Origin: Armatimonas rosea
GTDB taxonomy: Bacteria; Armatimonadota; Armatimonadia; Armatimonadales; Armatimonadaceae
Reading direction: 5' to 3'
DNA length: 64,000 nucleotides
NCBI RefSeq assembly: GCF_014202505.1
Contig: NZ_JACHGW010000001.1
Span: 1,302,001 to 1,366,000 of the forward strand
In this document: positions 59,835 through 64,000 of the stretch, one piece after another
How the letters are laid out: each line of letters starts with the position of its first letter
How positions within the stretch are numbered: the stretch's first letter is position 1
Made by a program: the position numbers and the translations under genes
The notes under the pieces: model-generated
What the model was told of the DNA's origin: nothing
The model's input: the letters and a program-made list of their open reading frames with translations, nothing else
Databases searched by the model: none

Positions 59835-60425
59835 GAGAGCCTGCGTGAGCGCCAGCGGCAGCAGCGCGCCGATGCCATTCTCGATGCGGCGCGGGAGCTG
59901 ACCCTGGAGACCGGCTACGAGGCGCTGACCATGGATGCGCTCGCGGCACGGGCGGGGGTGACCAAGCCGACCCTCTACGCCCACTTTCCCAATAAAGAGG
60001 CGATCGCGGTAGCCTCGGTGGTGCGCAATATCCAGCGCGGCCAGGAGAGTCTGGCACAGCTCGACCCGACCCTCTCCCCACTCGCGCGGCTGGAGACCTA
60101 CTTTCGCTGGGCGCTGCGGAGCAAGTTTATTGAGCGTCGGATGGTCTCGTTTGGCGGCGCGCCCGTGGCGGTGATCCGCACCAACCCGGCGTACCAGGCG
60201 GCATTTCGGCAGATGATGGACAACCTGGGCGAGATTGTCGAGGCGGGAAAGGCCTGTGGCGAGATCGCCGTGGACCTGGATACCCGCACCGCGCTCCAGG
60301 CCTTTGTCAGTGTGGTCCGGGACCCGGACTACGACGACCTGCTCCGCAGTGGAGCGGTCACGTCCGACACGCTGGTAGAGACCCTGGTGACGGTTCTGAT
60401 CCATGGTTTGAGGAGAGAAAAGTGA
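59817..60425 (+). CDS. TetR-family repressor of an efflux operon
   Basis: This 202-residue protein has an N-terminal TetR helix-turn-helix ('RADAILDAARELTLETGYEA', 'MDALAARAGVTKPTLYAHFP', 'NKEAIAVASVVRN') and an unmatched ligand-binding C-domain. The start is a GTG at 59817. The TolC-like gene starts inside its TGA stop (GTGA), so repressor and pump are translationally coupled. It probably releases the operon on binding a toxic compound. Confidence 0.92.
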   Translation: MSKVICESLRERQRQQRADAILDAARELTLETGYEALTMDALAARAGVTKPTLYAHFPNKEAIAVASVVRNIQRGQESLAQLDPTLSPLARLETYFRWALRSKFIERRMVSFGGAPVAVIRTNPAYQAAFRQMMDNLGEIVEAGKACGEIAVDLDTRTALQAFVSVVRDPDYDDLLRSGAVTSDTLVETLVTVLIHGLRREK

Positions 60426-61690
60426 TACCGATAGTCTGGGTGCAGGAAGCGCCCCAAGAGAGAGTCGAGAGATTCACGCTGGAGCGGGCGGTGGCCCAGG
60501 CGCTGGAGCGGAGCACGAGTGTCAAGAACGCCAAGCGCGCCGTGGAGGCCGATAGCAAGCGCGCGGATGCCACGGCCACGGCGCTCAAGCCGACCCTCTC
60601 GGCCAGTGCCAGCGCCCTGCGCTTCGACAGCCCGACTCGGATTGTCTTCACGCCCGGAGCCGCGCCCTTCACCGCCCTGCCCGATCACACCGAGACTCTC
60701 GCGATCACGCTGGCGCAGCGGCTCGACCTCTACGGCCAGGTACGTACCGCGACCAGCCAGGCGCGGCTCCAGAGCCTCGCGGATACGTTTGGGGTGGAGG
60801 GAGCGGTGCGCGCCAAGACGCTCCAAGCCCGGCTGACCTACTTTGGCCTGCTCAAGGCACGCGACCAGGTGAGCGTGGCCGCGGCGGCGCTGACGGCGGC
60901 ACAGGCGCAGCAGAAGCAGGCACAGACCCTCTTCGACGGCGGCATCGGCCAGAAAGTGGACCTGCTCCGCGCCAACACCGCACTGGTCCAGGCCGAGCAA
61001 GCGGTCGAGGTCGCCAAGAACGGCGAAGCCGTGGCTCGGGCGGCGTTCAACGATGCGGTGCACCTGCCGCTCGACACCAAGATCGAGCTAGAGCACGTGG
61101 CGACCGTCCCCGACCTCCCCGACGAGACCACGGTCAACAGGCTCGCCGAGAGCCGCGACGATGTCTTGCAGGCGGAGACCCTGGCCCGTGCGACCGAGCT
61201 CGGCGTGACCCTGGCGCGGGTGGCTGACAAGCCCAGTGTCGCGCTCCAGGCAACGGGGAACTACTACCCAACCACATCGTTCCAGTACCCCCGCCAGCGC
61301 ACTGCGGCGGTGGGAATCTCGCTGAACATCCCGCTCAGCGATGGGGGGCTCACCCGGGCTCGCACCGACGAAGCCCGGCTGCGGGCGGAGAGCGCGCAGG
61401 GGCTGGTGGGGATCACCAAGGGCAACGCCGCGCTGGAGGCCCGGCAGGCCTACCTGAACCTACGCACCGCCCTGAAGCAGATCGAGACCGCACGCGCCGC
61501 CGCCGAGCAGGCACGCGCCGCCCGCGATCTGGCCCAGGTGCGCTACGCCGGGCAAGTGGGGCTCTTTCTAGAGCTCAGCGATGCCCAGGCCGCGCTTGTC
61601 CGTGCCGAGAACGCCGCAGTCGATGCCCTCTACGACTACCACAGCGCCCGCGCCCGCTTTGAGAGCGCCATAGGAGAGAAAACAAGATGA
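60422..61690 (+). CDS. TolC-family outer-membrane efflux protein
   Basis: This 422-residue protein has the two TolC repeats with long helices ('FTLERAVAQALERSTSVKNA', 'LAQRLDLYGQVRTATSQARL', 'GVTLARVADKPSVALQATGN', 'IETARAAAEQARAARDLAQV'). It forms the outer-membrane channel of a tripartite pump. The N-terminus is odd: only 'MIPIVWVQEAPQERVE' precedes the first repeat, which is too short for a normal signal peptide, and no upstream start exists in frame. Either export uses a very short signal or the 5' end has been altered. Its stop overlaps the next ATG. Confidence 0.88.
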   Translation: MIPIVWVQEAPQERVERFTLERAVAQALERSTSVKNAKRAVEADSKRADATATALKPTLSASASALRFDSPTRIVFTPGAAPFTALPDHTETLAITLAQRLDLYGQVRTATSQARLQSLADTFGVEGAVRAKTLQARLTYFGLLKARDQVSVAAAALTAAQAQQKQAQTLFDGGIGQKVDLLRANTALVQAEQAVEVAKNGEAVARAAFNDAVHLPLDTKIELEHVATVPDLPDETTVNRLAESRDDVLQAETLARATELGVTLARVADKPSVALQATGNYYPTTSFQYPRQRTAAVGISLNIPLSDGGLTRARTDEARLRAESAQGLVGITKGNAALEARQAYLNLRTALKQIETARAAAEQARAARDLAQVRYAGQVGLFLELSDAQAALVRAENAAVDALYDYHSARARFESAIGEKTR

Positions 61691-63333
61691 GTCAAGCACC
61701 CGTTCCTACCCCAGAGACCCCCAAGCGCCGCTCGCCCGTGCCGCTGATTCTGCTGGTCCTCGTGCTGGGCAGTGGCGCGGTCTATGGCGCGCAGCAGTAC
61801 GTCTGGGGCCGGACGCATGTCCAGACCGACGATGCCTACCTCACGGGGAACCTGGTAAATGTCAGCCCGGTGATCGGTGGCACGCTCTCGGCGATCACGG
61901 TCTCGGAGGGCGATGAAGTGAAAGAGGGGCAGCTCCTGGCAACCCTGGACAGTGACTCGCAAAAGGCCGCGCTCGCTCAGGCGGAGGCAGCGCTCGCGGC
62001 GATGAAGAGCCAGGTGCCACAGGCCATTGCGAATTTGGAGTTCCAGAGCCGCTCGACCGATGCCGCGATCCAGCGTGCCCGCTCCGCCGAGGCGATCCAG
62101 CAAGCCCGTACCCAGAGCGCGCAGGCCCAGGTCGCCCTCGCGGACAAGACCAGTACCAGCCAGCTCACTCAAGCGCAGCGGCAGCTCGCCGCCGCAAAGG
62201 CCCAGGCCGCGCAGGTCGGGCTGCAGGCCGAGGCGGCCGCCGCAACGGTCCACCAGCTGGAGGCACAGGCCGATACCGCCCGTGCCGGGCTGGCCGGAGC
62301 AAAGAGAGCAGTCGAGACCGCGCGAAAGGGCGTGGACGTGATCGCCGCGCGCCTCTCGGGTGCCGAGGCCGATGTCGAGAAGACCAGCCGCGACGAGGCA
62401 CGCTACAAGGGGCTGCTGGAAAAAGACGCCGTGACGCGCCAGCAGTTCGAGGCGATCCACTCCCAGGCCGAGGGGGCACGGTCCAACCTCGCGGCGCTAA
62501 AGGAGCAAGTGGCGCAGGCGCAGTCGCAGGTGGCACAGGCTGAGTCCCAGGTGGAGCAGGCCGCGTCGCAGGTGAAGAGTGTCGAGTCTCAGGTTCTCCA
62601 AGCACGCGCCGCCCACGCCGCTGCAACCCAGGCCGCGCAGGCCGCGAAGGAGCAGGCGAAGGTGGCGGAGGCCGGAGTCGGGCTGGCGCGGGCAGGCGGC
62701 GGCCAAGTGGCGGTGCAGGCCGGAAACCTCGCCGCGACCACCGCACAAAATCCTCAGCTCGCCGCCGAGCTCGCCACGGCCAACGCGGGACAGTCCCAGG
62801 TAACCGCCAAGCGCGAGGCAGTCAACGCCGCCAAGACCCAGGTGGACCAGGCCGCCGCGCAGGTCGCCAGTGCACGCAAGGCACTCGCCAACACCACCCT
62901 CAGCTCGCCCACGGCTGGGATTGTCGTGAAGAAGACGGCCAATGTCGGGGCGGCACTCGCGCCAGGCCAGACCATCCTCACCCTGACCCAGGGCAAGACT
63001 GTCTGGCTGACCGCGAACTTCAAGGAGACCCAGGTGCGCGACCTTCGGATCGGGCAGCCGGTGACGGTCCACGTAGACGCGCTACCCAACAAGACCATTA
63101 TCGGCCATGTCGCGGTGATCGGGGCCGCGACCGGCGCAACCATGAGCCTGCTCCCCCCCGACAACGCGACCGGCAACTTCACTAAGGTGGTCCAGCGCAT
63201 CCCCGTCAGAATCGCCCTCGATGGGGACCTCGACGGCCTCTCCCAGGGCATGAGCTGTGTCGCTGTGGTCGATACCGCGGATAAAACCGAGCACTCCGAG
63301 CGCATCCTCAAGGGCTGGGACGGCAAGAAATGA
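61687..63333 (+). CDS. HlyD/EmrA-type membrane fusion protein with extended coiled coil
   Basis: This 548-residue adaptor has one N-terminal membrane helix ('VPLILLVLVLGSGAVYGAQQ') and 'VQTDDAYLTGNLVNVSPVIG', typical of EmrA. A lipoyl half-motif follows, then a very long helical hairpin (about 90-420) of Ala/Gln heptads ('QVAQAQSQVAQAESQVEQAA'). The second lipoyl half and beta-barrel follow ('SPTAGIVVKKTANVGAALAP', 'VWLTANFKETQVRDLRIGQP'). Usual EmrA proteins are near 390 residues, so the hairpin is about 150 longer. It links the MFS pump to the TolC channel. Confidence 0.92.
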   Translation: MSQAPVPTPETPKRRSPVPLILLVLVLGSGAVYGAQQYVWGRTHVQTDDAYLTGNLVNVSPVIGGTLSAITVSEGDEVKEGQLLATLDSDSQKAALAQAEAALAAMKSQVPQAIANLEFQSRSTDAAIQRARSAEAIQQARTQSAQAQVALADKTSTSQLTQAQRQLAAAKAQAAQVGLQAEAAAATVHQLEAQADTARAGLAGAKRAVETARKGVDVIAARLSGAEADVEKTSRDEARYKGLLEKDAVTRQQFEAIHSQAEGARSNLAALKEQVAQAQSQVAQAESQVEQAASQVKSVESQVLQARAAHAAATQAAQAAKEQAKVAEAGVGLARAGGGQVAVQAGNLAATTAQNPQLAAELATANAGQSQVTAKREAVNAAKTQVDQAAAQVASARKALANTTLSSPTAGIVVKKTANVGAALAPGQTILTLTQGKTVWLTANFKETQVRDLRIGQPVTVHVDALPNKTIIGHVAVIGAATGATMSLLPPDNATGNFTKVVQRIPVRIALDGDLDGLSQGMSCVAVVDTADKTEHSERILKGWDGKK

Positions 63334-64000
63334 TGCCAAGCACGGTTAGCCCGTACCGGTGGTGGATTCTGCTGGGGCTTTGGGCATCGGCGGTGATGGA
63401 GGTGCTCGACACCACCATTGTCAATGTCTCGCTGCCCCAGATGGCAGGGAACCTCAACGCGACCACACAGGAGATCGCGTGGGTGGCTACCGGCTACATC
63501 CTCTCCAACGTGGTCGTGCTGCCCATGACGGCGTTCCTGGCGGGGCGCTTTGGGCGGCGCAACTACCTCATCGCGTCTATCGTGCTCTTTATTGTCGCCT
63601 CGTTCTTCTGTGGGACCTCGACCACGCTGGGGCAGATGATCCTCTTCCGCATCCTCCAAGGGGCGGGCGGCGCCGCGCTCCTCTCGACCGCGCAGGCGAC
63701 CCTCCGGGAGATCTTTCCCCCGCAAGAGCAAGGCCTTGTCCAGGCGATCTTTCTGATCGGGATCGTGGTCGCCCCGACAGTCGGCCCGACCCTCGGAGGC
63801 TGGATCACCGACAACTACAACTGGAACTGGATCTTCTACATCAACATTCCCCTCGGCTTGCTGGCACTGCTCCCCGTGACCGCGTTTCTGGAGGACTCGC
63901 CGTTTGGCCGTGGCAAGCGGCCGGCGGACTGGCTGGGGATTGGCCTGCTGACCGTGGGGCTGGGGTGCCTGCAGTATGTCCTGGAAGAGGGCAACAAGGA
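63330..64000 (+). CDS. MFS efflux transporter, DHA2/EmrB family (partial, runs off the window)
   Basis: The ATG at 63330 overlaps the previous TGA stop (ATGA). The first 223 residues are present. The DHA2 motifs are 'ASAVMEVLDTTIVNVSLPQM' (motif D1), 'ATGYILSNVVVLPMTAFLAG' with 'RFGRR' (motif A) and 'VAPTVGPTLGGWITDNYNWN' (motif C, antiporter). It uses the proton gradient to expel drugs through the HlyD and TolC partners encoded upstream. About half of a 500-residue, 14-helix transporter is visible. Confidence 0.93.
   Translation, partial: MMPSTVSPYRWWILLGLWASAVMEVLDTTIVNVSLPQMAGNLNATTQEIAWVATGYILSNVVVLPMTAFLAGRFGRRNYLIASIVLFIVASFFCGTSTTLGQMILFRILQGAGGAALLSTAQATLREIFPPQEQGLVQAIFLIGIVVAPTVGPTLGGWITDNYNWNWIFYINIPLGLLALLPVTAFLEDSPFGRGKRPADWLGIGLLTVGLGCLQYVLEEGNK

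Noticed and set aside
1-64000. tRNA, rRNA and CRISPR loci
   Set aside because: None was seen on reading the intergenic stretches. A covariance-model scan would be needed to exclude small structured RNAs.

Overview
The window is GC-rich DNA (low 60s % G+C by eye) from a free-living Gram-negative-type bacterium. PEP-CTERM sorted proteins, two Uma2-family nucleases, sigma-54, type IV pilus motor genes, a GH95 fucosidase with a DUF1080 protein, a tricorn-type protease and an accD-accA pair together fit Armatimonadota (an Armatimonas-like organism). That placement is inferred from the gene mix only. No rRNA, tRNA or CRISPR was seen.

Layout. (1) 1-6.6 kb: the frameshifted end of a DUF3592-like gene, an esterase, uppS, a Uma2 nuclease, a HEAT-repeat protein and a 5'-nucleotidase-like phosphoesterase. 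(2) 6.6-15.4 kb: a GH95 fucosidase, a PEP-CTERM protein behind a textbook sigma-54 promoter, a SARP/STAND-like regulator, a second PEP-CTERM protein and an endonuclease/exonuclease/phosphatase protein. (3) 15.4-18.7 kb: pheA and the carboxyltransferase genes accD-accA. (4) 18.7-22.6 kb: a glycoside hydrolase, a DUF1080 protein and an unknown gene in one run. (5) 22.6-30.3 kb: a sigma-70 factor fused to a degenerate GGDEF-like domain, divergent from pilT-pilC. A GAF-PAS histidine kinase, a pseudo-kinase and a degenerate response regulator follow. (6) 30.3-34.3 kb: a polysaccharide deacetylase, a CBS-DUF1385 membrane protein, rpoN and a RidA protein. (7) 34.4-39.8 kb: four pilin-like genes, the last two near-identical at their 5' ends. 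(8) 39.9-50.1 kb: an acetyltransferase, rsgA, small unknowns, a methyltransferase, a fasciclin protein, a glycosyltransferase with TPRs and a tricorn-type protease. (9) 50.1-54.8 kb: a sugar isomerase-like protein, then a tightly overlapping run that includes a nuclease-like/esterase fusion, a second Uma2 nuclease and an HD hydrolase. (10) 54.8-56.1 kb: a foreign AT-rich island with a transposase remnant and a broken gene, flanked by a 115-bp direct repeat. (11) 56-59.7 kb: small secreted proteins, an acetyltransferase, a SMI1/KNR4-HEAT protein and a sugar kinase. (12) 59.8-64 kb: a TetR-TolC-HlyD-MFS drug efflux operon cut by the window end.

How parts may work together. The rpoN product could transcribe the PEP-CTERM gene at 9084. 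The sigma/GGDEF fusion sits head to head with the twitching motor genes and may link a nucleotide signal to pilus expression. The pilin-like cluster could supply substrates for the same pilus machinery.

Between genes there are at least three families of palindromic repeats. One is a three-hairpin element whose two copies differ by compensatory base changes. Another has long perfect arms that contain or touch stop codons of neighbouring genes.
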